A DNA stretch of 64,000 nucleotides from positions 124,001 to 188,000 of the forward strand of contig QHSU01000066.1 of the NCBI GenBank assembly GCA_003220535.1, written 5' to 3'. The translations under genes and the position numbers were made by a program. Within the stretch, counting starts at the first letter, position 1; every line of letters begins with the position of its first letter. The notes below the pieces were generated by a model, which did no database searches, had not been told where the DNA came from, and was given only the letters and a program-made list of their open reading frames with translations. Below are positions 41,990 through 50,956 of this stretch, in pieces. This stretch comes from Candidatus Rokuibacteriota bacterium (GTDB lineage Bacteria; Methylomirabilota; Methylomirabilia; Rokubacteriales; CSP1-6).

Positions 41990-44488
41990 ATGACTCCAGG
42001 AGAGCTGCTGGTCGCCGGCCGGCCAAAGTTTCGGAGCGACGTCATCGTCACGCGCCACGAGGATGTCACGAATGCGCCGTTCGTCGCGAAGGACCCGCGC
42101 ACGACACAGTTCTTCCGCTTCCGCGAGGCGGAACATTTCATTGTGAGTCAGCTGGACGGGGCAACGCCCCTCGATGTGGTACGGCAGAAAACGGAGGAGC
42201 GCTTCGGTGCGACGCTCCCACACGAGACGTTGACCCAGTTCGTGCGGACCCTGCAGAGCCACGGCCTGCTCGAGACCGACCAGGCGCGGCGCGGGAGCCG
42301 CTCACGGTCGAGGCTCAAGGGAGGCCTGCTCTCCCTGCGAGTCAAGGTGCTCGATCCCGACCAGCTCTTGACCCGGATGGTGAAGCCCCTGGGACCGCTC
42401 TTCAGCAAGCCCTTCCTCGGGCTTTCACTCGCGCTCATCATCGTCGCGGCCGCCACGTTCGCGTCCAACACCGCCGAGATCCATCGCGACCTCATCAGCC
42501 TGTTGAGCGTTCGGTCGCTCTTGGTGGCGTGGGTGCTCATCGTCGTTGTGGGCGCCGTCCACGAGTTCGCTCACGGGCTCGCCTGTAAGCGGTTCGGCGG
42601 CGAAGTCCACGACATGGGGATCTTCCTCATCTATTTCAACCCCGCGTTCTATTGCGACGTGAGCGATGCGTGGCTCTTCCCGCAGCAGTCGAAGAGGCTG
42701 CTCGTCACGTTCGCCGGGCCATACCTGGAGCTGGTACTGTGGGCGGTCGCCACGGTCACCTGGCGGGTGACCACGCCCGACAGCCTGCCGAGCTCGATGG
42801 CGCTGATCATCGTGGCGACGACAGGGCTCAAGATCCTCCTGAATCTCAATCCCTTGCTCAAGCTCGACGGCTACTACCTGCTGAGCGATTGGCTGGGCGT
42901 ACCGAACCTGCGGCAGAGGTCCTTCGACTATCTCGGGAGATGCTTCTCTCGCCTCGGTGGACAGCCACAGGCGGCGACCAGCGTCAGCCGTCGCGAGCGC
43001 ACGATCTATCTCATCTACGGCTCGCTCGCCACGCTCTACTCGATCGGTACCTTGTGGTTCGTGGCGATAAGACTGGGCGGCCTCATCCCGCGCTTTCAGG
43101 CGTGGGGGTTGCTCCTCTTCCTGGTGCTCTTCAGCGCGCGGCTCCGCAACCGGCTGCGCCGCCTTCCGTTCTGGCGACGCTCGGCCTCCCGGCCAAGTCC
43201 GGAGCCAGCCAGGGCGGCCCCGAAGAGGAACGGGCGGGTCGCTCTCGTGGCGTTGGCGGCCGCAGTGGTCGGCTCGGTGCTCGTCAAGATCGAGCTGCGG
43301 GTCACTGGGGAATTTCGGGTGCTCCCGACCAGGAACGCCGAAGTTCGCACCGAGGTCGAGGGCCTCGTCGCCGAGATCTATGTCCGGGAGGGCATGAAGG
43401 TCCAGCAGGGCGATCTCGTGGCTCGGCTCTCCGACCGCGACCTCGCGGCGGAGCTGAGAAAGACCGAGGCAGAGATCGCCGAGAAGCAGGCCACCTTGCG
43501 CATGCTACGGATCGGGACCCGCCCGGAAGAGATCGCGGTAGCGGAGAAGGAGGTGGAGACCGCGGAGGCTCGTGCGGTCGGGAGCGCCCGGCGGTACCGA
43601 GAGGCCGGAACGATGCGGGCGGAGAAACTGGTCCGGCAGGAGTCCACCGTGGCCAAGGCGGAGGAGCGTCTCAAGTACAAGCGCAGCAACCTCGAACGCA
43701 CGCGGGCCCTGCGCGAGACCGAGCTGATCTCACTCAAAGAGCTCGAGCAGGCCGAAGAGGATGCGGTCGTCAGGGACAAGGAGCTCGACGAGGCGCGCGC
43801 CGAGCTACAGATCACGCGCGCCGACGACCTGGCTGAAGTGCGCAAGGAACTGGCCCTGGCCGAGACCGGGCTCGCCGAGGCCAAGGGCAGGCTGGCCAAG
43901 CTACGGGCGGGCTCCCGCCGCGAGGAGATCGAGGCGATGGAGGCGGAGGTGGCGCGCCGAGTAACGCAGAAGCGCCACCTCGAGGATCAGCTGCGTCTCA
44001 CGAGGGTTCCAAGCACCATCACCGGCTTCGTCACCACGCCCGAGCGTCAGCTGCGGGAGCTGATCGGGCAGCACGTGAGCAAAGGCGATCTTCTCGCCGC
44101 CGTTCACCGGCTCGATACCGTCACGGCCGAGATCGCGCTCTCGGAGAAGGACGTCGGCGATGTGGCGACCGGGCAACGGGTCGCCGTCAAGGCGCGCGCC
44201 TATCCGAGCATGACCTTCGAGGGCACCGTGACCTCGGTGGCCGCGGCGGTGCGGACGGGGGCCACGACGCCGGTGGTCAAGGGCGCGTCGGCGATGACGC
44301 CCGTCCCCGAGGAGGGAGGCGGCGATCGAGTGGTCCTGGTCACCACGGAGATCGAAAACGCGGCGATGCTGCTCAAGCCAGAAATGACGGGTCGCGCAAA
44401 GATCTCGTGCGGGGAGCAGCCAATCCTCACGGTGCTCACGCGCCGCCTGGTTCGTGTCGTCAGGGTGGAATTCTGGTCGTGGTGGTGA
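41990..44488 (+). CDS. PqqD-like / M50 site-2-type protease / HlyD adaptor fusion
   Basis: 832 residues. About 1-105: PqqD-type winged helix (FFRFREAEHFIVSQLDG), a RiPP-recognition-like fold. About 140-400: membrane domain with M50 zinc motif HEFAH (H191, E192, H195) and NLNPLLKLDG (Asp293). About 440-800: HlyD/RND-adaptor domain with TEVEGLVAEIYVREGMKVQQ half-motif, a long coiled coil and a beta-barrel (GQRVAVKARAYPSMTFEGTV). It could recognise a peptide, cut it in the membrane and guide it across the periplasm. Separate ABC or RND transporter genes are not present here. Confidence 0.88.
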   Translation: MTPGELLVAGRPKFRSDVIVTRHEDVTNAPFVAKDPRTTQFFRFREAEHFIVSQLDGATPLDVVRQKTEERFGATLPHETLTQFVRTLQSHGLLETDQARRGSRSRSRLKGGLLSLRVKVLDPDQLLTRMVKPLGPLFSKPFLGLSLALIIVAAATFASNTAEIHRDLISLLSVRSLLVAWVLIVVVGAVHEFAHGLACKRFGGEVHDMGIFLIYFNPAFYCDVSDAWLFPQQSKRLLVTFAGPYLELVLWAVATVTWRVTTPDSLPSSMALIIVATTGLKILLNLNPLLKLDGYYLLSDWLGVPNLRQRSFDYLGRCFSRLGGQPQAATSVSRRERTIYLIYGSLATLYSIGTLWFVAIRLGGLIPRFQAWGLLLFLVLFSARLRNRLRRLPFWRRSASRPSPEPARAAPKRNGRVALVALAAAVVGSVLVKIELRVTGEFRVLPTRNAEVRTEVEGLVAEIYVREGMKVQQGDLVARLSDRDLAAELRKTEAEIAEKQATLRMLRIGTRPEEIAVAEKEVETAEARAVGSARRYREAGTMRAEKLVRQESTVAKAEERLKYKRSNLERTRALRETELISLKELEQAEEDAVVRDKELDEARAELQITRADDLAEVRKELALAETGLAEAKGRLAKLRAGSRREEIEAMEAEVARRVTQKRHLEDQLRLTRVPSTITGFVTTPERQLRELIGQHVSKGDLLAAVHRLDTVTAEIALSEKDVGDVATGQRVAVKARAYPSMTFEGTVTSVAAAVRTGATTPVVKGASAMTPVPEEGGGDRVVLVTTEIENAAMLLKPEMTGRAKISCGEQPILTVLTRRLVRVVRVEFWSWW

Positions 44489-44492
44489 GCTG

Positions 44493-45464
44493 ATGCCGAG
44501 GCGTCCCGACGCGATCGATCTCGAGATCAGTCGTATCACGAGTGACGAGGCCCACCGAGTCGTCGACGAGTGCGTCTATCTCATCGGCCGACCGCCGCTC
44601 AACGACTTCAGGCACTTCATGACCGTCGTGGCCGAGAACGGTCACCTCGCCGACGAGCAGCCGCTCATCGAGGAATGGCGCGCCGCCGCCGCTCATGTCG
44701 CGGCGTTGCAGCGGCAGGAGGCCGGGATCGCGGATAACCCGCCCATCGAGCCGGTGCCCCGGCATCTCGAGGCCCTGCGGGAGCGCGTGCTCGCCGACCC
44801 CGTCTTCCGCCACGCCTTCAAGGTCGTCCCAGCCGACATCGCCTTCGTCGAGCTGGACCGGCTCGTCGTTTGGCAGAAGACGGTCAATCGAGGCCATCTC
44901 GATCTCCTGAAGCAGCGTCTGGGCCCGACGCCCACCGATGAGGAGATCTTCGAGATGTGCTTGCCGTACGACCATCCCAAGCCACCGGTGAAGTGGATGC
45001 AAGTCCACAGTGACACCTTCGTGCTCGTCTCCCCGTCGAACGACCTGCGGTTTCTCGATTCCGTCTTCCTGGAGCCGTCCCAGGTCGTCGGGAGGTCGCC
45101 GGTCGGTGCGGAGGCCGCGATCATCGGGCTGGTGGTGGGGTTCGGCTCGAATTTCCTCAACGCCGTCCATGCCGAGAACCGGCTCATCCTCATCAACGGC
45201 ACCCATCGCGCCTATTCGCTCCGCTCGATGGGCTTCACCCACGCGCCGTGCATCATCCAGTCTGTCTCGACGCGAGATGAGCTGCAGGCCGCCGCCACCG
45301 CCGACGTGAGACGGAATCCCGATAGCTACCTGCGTCAAGCCCGGCCGTCGATGTTCAAGGACTACTTCGACCCTCGGCTGAGCAAGATCGTGTCGGTGCC
45401 GCGTCGACTACGGCAGGTCACCGTCAAGTTCGACGTCGACACCTCGGATTTTCCGGCGATGTGA
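44493..45464 (+). CDS. ParB/sulfiredoxin-like-fold protein of unknown role in the peptide locus
   Basis: 323 residues from MPRRPDAIDLEISRITS, starting 4 bases after the M50-HlyD stop. The N-terminal third is helical. FVELDRLVVWQKTVNRGHLD and the later LILINGTHRAYSLRSMGF resemble the ParB/Srx signature (xxDGHHRxxAxxxxG), with Asn-Gly-Thr-His-Arg here. Srx-type folds can be nucleotide-dependent enzymes or nucleases. No DNA-binding HTH is apparent. The tight spacing says it belongs to the same transcript. Confidence 0.65.
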   Translation: MPRRPDAIDLEISRITSDEAHRVVDECVYLIGRPPLNDFRHFMTVVAENGHLADEQPLIEEWRAAAAHVAALQRQEAGIADNPPIEPVPRHLEALRERVLADPVFRHAFKVVPADIAFVELDRLVVWQKTVNRGHLDLLKQRLGPTPTDEEIFEMCLPYDHPKPPVKWMQVHSDTFVLVSPSNDLRFLDSVFLEPSQVVGRSPVGAEAAIIGLVVGFGSNFLNAVHAENRLILINGTHRAYSLRSMGFTHAPCIIQSVSTRDELQAAATADVRRNPDSYLRQARPSMFKDYFDPRLSKIVSVPRRLRQVTVKFDVDTSDFPAM

Positions 45465-45650
45465 GCTCCCGCCGACTCGCGCACACCTCTCCACGCTTGA
45501 CCCGCCCCGGCCCTTGGGGCAAGCTTCCCGCACAGCGTGGACACGCAGCGGCGCACATCCCCGAGGCCTCGACTGGAAGACCCGCGACACCTACCGCGCT
45601 CGATTCGCTGGGGGCGCCGAGCGACGGGCTCGGCGCGCCCCTGACCGACC

Positions 45651-47666
45651 GTGGACCGCGGATCGCGTGTGGGCGTGGACGTGGGCGGCACCTTCACCGA
45701 TCTCGTGGCCTGGGATGCCGCGACGGGGCGAACGAGCGCGCTCAAGGTGCCGACGACGCCCGAGAATCCCGCCGGCGGCGTGCTCAACGGCCTCGCCGCC
45801 ATGGCCGATGCGGCCGGTCCCTGTGCGTCGCTCGCCCATGGGACCACGCTGGTCACCAACGCGATCATCGAGCGCCGGGTCGGCGCCGTCGGTCTCGTCA
45901 CCACGCGCGGCTTCCGCGACGTGCTCGAGATCGGGCGAATGAATCGCCTGCACCTCTACCGGCTCGATTTGCCGGCCAAGCCCGAGCCCCTGGTGCCGCG
46001 ACGCCTGCGGGTCGAAGTCGCCGAGCGCGTCGGTGCCGATGGCACGGTGCTCGCTCCGCTCGATCTCGGTGAGCTGCCCCTGATCATCGAGCGCTTTCGC
46101 CGCGAAGGCGTCGAGAGCGTCGCGGTTTGCCTGCTTCACGCCTACGCGAACCCGGCGCACGAGCAGGCCCTGCGCCTGGCGCTGGCGCCTCACTTCCCCT
46201 ACGTGTCGGTCTCGAGCCAGATCAACGCCGAGTTCCGCGAGTACGAGCGCGCCTGCACGACCGTGCTCAACGCGGCGGTCATGCCGCTGGCTGCGCGCTA
46301 CATCGACGATCTGGTCGCCCGGCTCGCCGCGACGGGCGGCACGGTCCCGCTCCACCTCCTCCACTCCGCCGGCGGCATGATGTCCGTCGATGCCGCGCGC
46401 GCGCGTCCGCTCACGATGGCGATGTCCGGCCCGGCGGCCGGCGTGGCGGCGGCCGCTCACCTCGCACGCGCGCTCGGTATCCCGCGCGCGCTCGCGTTCG
46501 ACATGGGTGGCACGACGACCGACGTCTGTCTCATCGCCGACGGCGTGCCGGAGACGGCTCGCCAGCGGAAGCTCGGGGACTATCCGGTCCGACTGCCCGC
46601 GGTCGCCGTCGAGTCGATCGGCGCGGGCGGCGGGTCGATCGCGTGGGTCGAAGCCACCGGCGCGCTCAAGGTCGGGCCGCGGAGCGCGGGCGCCGTCCCG
46701 GGGCCGGCGTGCTACGGTCTCGGGGGCGTCGAGCCCACGGTCAGTGACGCCAACCTGATCCTCGGCTATCTCAACCCCGAGCGGATCTACGGCGGGTCGA
46801 TCAAGCTGGACCGCGCGCGGGCCGAAGCGGCGCTCGACCCGCTGCGCCGCCGCTTCGGGCTCTCGCTCCCCGAGGCGGCGCACGCCGTGGTCGAGGTCGC
46901 CAACGCCAACATGCAGCGCGCGCTGAGACTGGTCTCGGTCCAGCGCGGCTACGATCTGCGCGAGTTCACGCTGATCGCGTACGGCGGCGCCGGGCCTGTC
47001 CACGCGGGCGCGCTGGCTCGCCAGGCCGGGATCTCGCGCATCATCGTGCCGGCCCACTCCGGCGCCTTCTCGGCGCTCGGGTGCCTGGTCTCTCCGCTCC
47101 GCTACGACGCGGTGCAGACGCACCGGGCGCGGCTCGAAGCCTGGGATGGGAAGCTCGTCGCCGACCGCTTCCGGGGGCTCGAGGCGCAGTGTCTGACGCC
47201 GCTTCTCGACGAGGGGCACCCGGCGGACCGCGTGCTGCGCAAACGCAGCATCGACCTCCGCTATGCTGGCCAGAACTACGAGCTGGAGGTGGACGCGACC
47301 GACGGCACGCCGGAAGCGTTGCGGGCGGCCTTCGAGCAACGCCACCGCCAGCTCTACGGCTACGCGACCGGTGAAAGCGTGGAGTGCGTCAACCTGCGCG
47401 TGATGGCGCAGCTCGTTCGGGACGACCTCTCGTTTCCGCCCGTCGTCGGCGACGGCGCCCCGACCGCGGTCGGCGAGCTCCGCGCGTTCTTTCCGGGCAC
47501 TGGAGAGGTCGCGATGGCGCGCTACGAGCGCGCGACCCTGCCCGCGGGCCAGGTGGTCACGGGCCCGGCGCTGATCGAAGACGCATGGTCGACAACGCTC
47601 GTCTATCCCAGGCAGCGCGCTCGGGCCGATCGTCTCGGCAACCTCCTGATCGAGGTCGAGGCATGA
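45651..47666 (+). CDS. hyuA: hydantoinase/oxoprolinase alpha subunit (HyuA family)
   Basis: 671 residues from GTG 45651. VGVDVGGTFTDLVAWD (phosphate-1 loop), HGTTLVTNAIIERR, ALAFDMGGTTTDVCLI and VESIGAGGGSIAWV are the actin-fold ATPase signatures of HyuA/AcxA/oxoprolinase. With HyuB it performs ATP-dependent opening of cyclic amides such as N-methylhydantoin or 5-oxoproline, or acetone carboxylation when a third subunit is present (none seen). Overlaps hyuB as ATGA. Confidence 0.93.
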   Translation: MDRGSRVGVDVGGTFTDLVAWDAATGRTSALKVPTTPENPAGGVLNGLAAMADAAGPCASLAHGTTLVTNAIIERRVGAVGLVTTRGFRDVLEIGRMNRLHLYRLDLPAKPEPLVPRRLRVEVAERVGADGTVLAPLDLGELPLIIERFRREGVESVAVCLLHAYANPAHEQALRLALAPHFPYVSVSSQINAEFREYERACTTVLNAAVMPLAARYIDDLVARLAATGGTVPLHLLHSAGGMMSVDAARARPLTMAMSGPAAGVAAAAHLARALGIPRALAFDMGGTTTDVCLIADGVPETARQRKLGDYPVRLPAVAVESIGAGGGSIAWVEATGALKVGPRSAGAVPGPACYGLGGVEPTVSDANLILGYLNPERIYGGSIKLDRARAEAALDPLRRRFGLSLPEAAHAVVEVANANMQRALRLVSVQRGYDLREFTLIAYGGAGPVHAGALARQAGISRIIVPAHSGAFSALGCLVSPLRYDAVQTHRARLEAWDGKLVADRFRGLEAQCLTPLLDEGHPADRVLRKRSIDLRYAGQNYELEVDATDGTPEALRAAFEQRHRQLYGYATGESVECVNLRVMAQLVRDDLSFPPVVGDGAPTAVGELRAFFPGTGEVAMARYERATLPAGQVVTGPALIEDAWSTTLVYPRQRARADRLGNLLIEVEA

Positions 47667-49288
47667 ATCTGCACCCGGCCACGCTCGAGGTCGTTCGCAA
47701 CGCGCTCTACGCCATCGCCGAGGAGATGAGCGTGATCGTCATGCGCTCCGCCCGCTCGCCCCTTCTCAAGGAGGCGGGCGATCTCTCCTCGGCGCTGACC
47801 GACGCCGAGGGGCGGCTCATCGCCCAGGGGCGCGATATCCCGATCCACCTGGGCGTGATGGGGTTCACCGTCAAAGAGTTCCTCAAGCGGGTGCCGCCGG
47901 ACCGGCTCCGCGACGGCGACGTCTGGTTCCTCAATCTGCCGGAGGTCGGCGGCAACCATCTGCCCGACGTGAAGGCGCTGCGACCGGTGTTCGTCGATGG
48001 CCGCCTGACCGCCTTCGCCATCAATCTGGCCCACTGGGCGGACATCGGCGGCGCGGTGCCCGGCAGCTACGTGCCGTCGGCCACCGAGTGCTACCAGGAA
48101 GGGCTTCGCATCGCGCCGATCAGACTGTTCTCGAGCGACGGTCCGCAGCGCGATGCGATCGACTTCGTGCTGGCCAATCTTCGCGGCCGCGACGAGCGCG
48201 CGGGCGATATGTTCGCCCAGTTCGCGGCCAACGACGTCGCGGCCCGCCGGCTCCGGGAGCTCTTCGCCCACCACGGCGCCGACACGATCGGCGCCTGCTT
48301 CGAACGGCTGCACGCCGAGTCGGAAGCGCAGATGCGGGCGGCCATCCGCGCGCTTCCCGACGGCGTCTGGGAGGGCGAGGATTGGGTCGACGACGACGGC
48401 GTCGACGAGGAGCCCATTCCGATCCGGGTTCGGGTCGAGATCGCCGGAGACGAGGCCCGCTTCGACTTCACCGGCACGGCGCCCCAGGTGCGCGGGCCGG
48501 TGAACACGACGTACTTCATCGCGTGCTCGGCGGTCTACTACGCGATGAAGGCGCTCGTCGCGCCGGAGGTGCCGCCGAACGAAGGCTGCTACCGTCCGCT
48601 GCACGTCCACGTGCCGCCGCGCACGGTCCTCAACGCCGATCCCGACCGTCCCGTCGTCGGCGGCAATCACGAGACCAGCCAGCGCGTCGTCGACGCGATC
48701 GTCAAGGCTCTGGCGCCAGTGCTGCCCGATCGTGTCTCCGCCGGCGGGCCGACCACGGCGGGCGTCCTGATCTTCGGCGCGCAGCAGGCCGACGCCCGCT
48801 GGTCGATCCTCTACGAGGTGCACGGCGGCGGCGAGGGCGCGACCGCCACGAAGGACGGCGCCTCCGCGGTGCGGGTGCACATGTCCAACGTCATGAACAC
48901 GCCGATCGAGGTCATCGAGGGCGAGTACCCGATCATGATCGAGGAGCAGGCGCTCCGCCTGGGCTCCGGCGGCGACGGAGCGCACCGCGGCGGTCTCGGA
49001 TTTCGGCGGGCCTACCGGATCCTGGCCCCCGAGGTCACGCTCACGAGCATGCTCGACCGCCGTGTGGTGCCGCCCTACGGCCTCGCCGGTGGCCGCGACG
49101 CTGCGCCGTTTCGGATCACGCTGAACCCGGGGCCACGCGAGCGCCAGATTCGCGGCAAGGAAACGCTTCGCCTGGCCGCCAACGACCTGGTCGTCATCGA
49201 GACGTGTGGCGGCGGCGGCTACGGTCCGCCGGCCGAGCGGTCGGCGGAGCTGCGAGCGCGTGATCGTGCAGAGGGAGACGAGGGATGA
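47663..49288 (+). CDS. hyuB: hydantoinase/oxoprolinase beta subunit (HyuB family)
   Basis: 541 residues. NALYAIAEEMSVIVMRSARS, NLPEVGGNHLPDVKALRPVF, HWADIGGAVPGS and RLGSGGDGAHRGGLGFRRAY are characteristic. Partner of HyuA in the ATP-dependent amidohydrolase. Start coupled to hyuA, and stop coupled to the SDR gene (ATGA), so the three are one translational unit. Confidence 0.93.
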   Translation: MNLHPATLEVVRNALYAIAEEMSVIVMRSARSPLLKEAGDLSSALTDAEGRLIAQGRDIPIHLGVMGFTVKEFLKRVPPDRLRDGDVWFLNLPEVGGNHLPDVKALRPVFVDGRLTAFAINLAHWADIGGAVPGSYVPSATECYQEGLRIAPIRLFSSDGPQRDAIDFVLANLRGRDERAGDMFAQFAANDVAARRLRELFAHHGADTIGACFERLHAESEAQMRAAIRALPDGVWEGEDWVDDDGVDEEPIPIRVRVEIAGDEARFDFTGTAPQVRGPVNTTYFIACSAVYYAMKALVAPEVPPNEGCYRPLHVHVPPRTVLNADPDRPVVGGNHETSQRVVDAIVKALAPVLPDRVSAGGPTTAGVLIFGAQQADARWSILYEVHGGGEGATATKDGASAVRVHMSNVMNTPIEVIEGEYPIMIEEQALRLGSGGDGAHRGGLGFRRAYRILAPEVTLTSMLDRRVVPPYGLAGGRDAAPFRITLNPGPRERQIRGKETLRLAANDLVVIETCGGGGYGPPAERSAELRARDRAEGDEG

Positions 49289-50064
49289 GGCTCGCCGATC
49301 GCATCGCCATCGTGACGGGCGCCGCCAAGGGCATGGGCCGTGACATCTGCCTCACCCTGGCCCGGGAGGGGGCTCATCTGACACTTGTGGCGCGCGAGTC
49401 GGGGCCGCTGGACACGCTCGCGCGCGAGGTCGAATCGCTCGGCCGGCGCGGGCTCGCGGCGCCAACCGACGTCACCGACGAATTGGCGGTCGAGCGGATG
49501 GTCGCGCGGGCGCGCGAGACGTTCGGGCGCATCGACATCCTGATCAACGCCGCCGGCGTCACCGGACCCATCGAGACCCCGGTGTGGGAGATCAAGGCCG
49601 ACGACTTCGACCACGTGATCGCCGTGAACTTGCGCGGCACGTTCCTGCCGACCAAGCACGTGCTGCCCGCCATGATCCAGCAGCGCTACGGCAAGATCGT
49701 GAACATCAGCGGCACCTCCGGCCTCCGGGGCTACAAGTACCGCGCGGCCTACTCGTCCTCCAAGTGGGCCCTGCGCGGCTTCACGCGCACGGTGGCGCTC
49801 GAAGTCGGCCCCCATAACATCAACGTGAACGCGCTCCACCCCGGCATCGTCGGCGGCGACCGCATGGACAAGCTCTGTCGCGAGAAGGCGAAGAAGCGCG
49901 GCTGGACGTCGGAGCGCGTGTACCAGGAGTACGTCGACGAGATGGCCCTCAGGCGCGTGACGGTTGCGCAGGACATCGCCAACGCCGTGCTGTTCCTCGT
50001 CTCCGACGACGCGTCGAACATGACGGGGCAATCGGTCACCGTCGACGGCGGCTGGGATGTCTAG
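49285..50064 (+). CDS. SDR-family oxidoreductase
   Basis: 259 residues. TGAAKGMGRD cofactor loop, NAAGVTGP, Ser in NISGTSGLRG, catalytic YSSSKWA, and C-terminal TVDGGWDV. Arg after beta-2 (VAREsg) suggests NADP(H). Cotranscribed with hyuAB, so it may oxidise or reduce a product of the cyclic-amide pathway. A palindromic element follows its stop. Confidence 0.9.
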   Translation: MRLADRIAIVTGAAKGMGRDICLTLAREGAHLTLVARESGPLDTLAREVESLGRRGLAAPTDVTDELAVERMVARARETFGRIDILINAAGVTGPIETPVWEIKADDFDHVIAVNLRGTFLPTKHVLPAMIQQRYGKIVNISGTSGLRGYKYRAAYSSSKWALRGFTRTVALEVGPHNINVNALHPGIVGGDRMDKLCREKAKKRGWTSERVYQEYVDEMALRRVTVAQDIANAVLFLVSDDASNMTGQSVTVDGGWDV

Positions 50065-50076
50065 CATGCGCGCGGA

Positions 50077-50109
50077 CGCCGGTGGGGCCCCAGCCCCACG
50101 ACGGCCTGC
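50077..50109 (+). repeat. Dispersed palindromic element, copy C (intergenic)
   Basis: A 33-nt copy between the SDR stop and the YqeC-like gene. The inner stem is GTGGGGC/GCCCCAC instead of GCGGGGC/GCCCCGC, a compensatory C-G to T-A change (50083 with 50098). The CCCA loop and GA bulge are conserved. Confidence 0.8.
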
Positions 50110-50121
50110 GGCGCTCACCTC

Positions 50122-50940
50122 GTGCCGTCCTCTGGGGCGGCCGCTGGGCCGGAGCGAGCGGGGTTGGAGCGCGCAAGGTTGAAGCTGGCGGATGCGCTGG
50201 GCATGACGGGCGACGACGTCGTCGCTCTCGTCGGAGGCGGCGGAAAGACCACGGCCATGTTTCGCCTGGCGCGCGAGGTGGTCGAGAGGGGCGGGAGCGC
50301 GATCACGACCACGACCACGCGAATCTTCGCCGCGCAGATCGCGCTGGCGCCCGCAAGCGTCCCCGCCGCCGACGCGACACACGAGAGCGTCCTGGCCGCC
50401 CTGGCCGCTCACCACCACGTGCTCATCATCGGGGCGACGAACCCCAAGGACGGCAAAGCCGACGGCATCTCCCTGGAGCTCTTCCGGCACCTGCGCGCAT
50501 GGTGTCCGGGTGTGTGCATGCTGAACGAGGCCGATGGCTCCCGCATGCGCCCCTTCAAGGCCCCGGCCGCGCACGAGCCCGTGATTCCCGCGGAAACGAC
50601 GCTGGTCGTTCCCGTGGTCGGCGCCGATGTCTTCGGCAAGATTCTCGACGCCGATCACGTCCACCGTCCCGAGCTCGTCAGCGCGCTGAGCGGCGCGCCG
50701 CTGGGGGCGCCGATCACGCCCGAGATCGTGGCCCGTGTCCTGGCCCATCCTGAGGGGGGACGGAAGGGTGTGCCCCTCAGCGCCCGGGTCGTCGCGATGA
50801 TCAACAAAGTGGAGGGTCTCCCGGATCGCGCACCGGCGCACGAAACGGCCGAGCGTCTCCTGCGCGAACCGACGATTCACTCGGTCCTGCTGACCATGCT
50901 GCGCGGGGAGGACCCGGTGCTCGAGGTCTGCAAGCGTTGA
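50122..50940 (+). CDS. yqeC: YqeC-like accessory protein of molybdenum hydroxylases
   Basis: 272 residues as called from GTG 50122; a TTG at 50164 would drop 14 residues. VVALVGGGGKTTAMFRLARE is the P-loop, followed by TTTTTRIF and VCMLNEADGSRMRPFKAPA. This is the YqeC family, linked by genome context to selenium-dependent molybdenum hydroxylases as a putative selenium cofactor factor. Its position directly before a molybdenum hydroxylase large-subunit gene fits. It is 16 bases from that gene. Confidence 0.85.
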   Translation: MPSSGAAAGPERAGLERARLKLADALGMTGDDVVALVGGGGKTTAMFRLAREVVERGGSAITTTTTRIFAAQIALAPASVPAADATHESVLAALAAHHHVLIIGATNPKDGKADGISLELFRHLRAWCPGVCMLNEADGSRMRPFKAPAAHEPVIPAETTLVVPVVGADVFGKILDADHVHRPELVSALSGAPLGAPITPEIVARVLAHPEGGRKGVPLSARVVAMINKVEGLPDRAPAHETAERLLREPTIHSVLLTMLRGEDPVLEVCKR

Positions 50941-50956
50941 TGGTCGACCTCGCGTC

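Noticed and set aside
41432..45464. Assignment to the His-Xaa-Ser (Hxs) or glycine-rich GRRM radical-SAM peptide systems
   Set aside because: HGS triplets are present, but no radical-SAM enzyme is encoded anywhere in the window and the gene set differs.
45465..45650. Short ORFs between the ParB-like gene and hyuA
   Set aside because: Overlapping Arg-rich chance frames with no family or RBS; treated as an ordinary intergenic gap.
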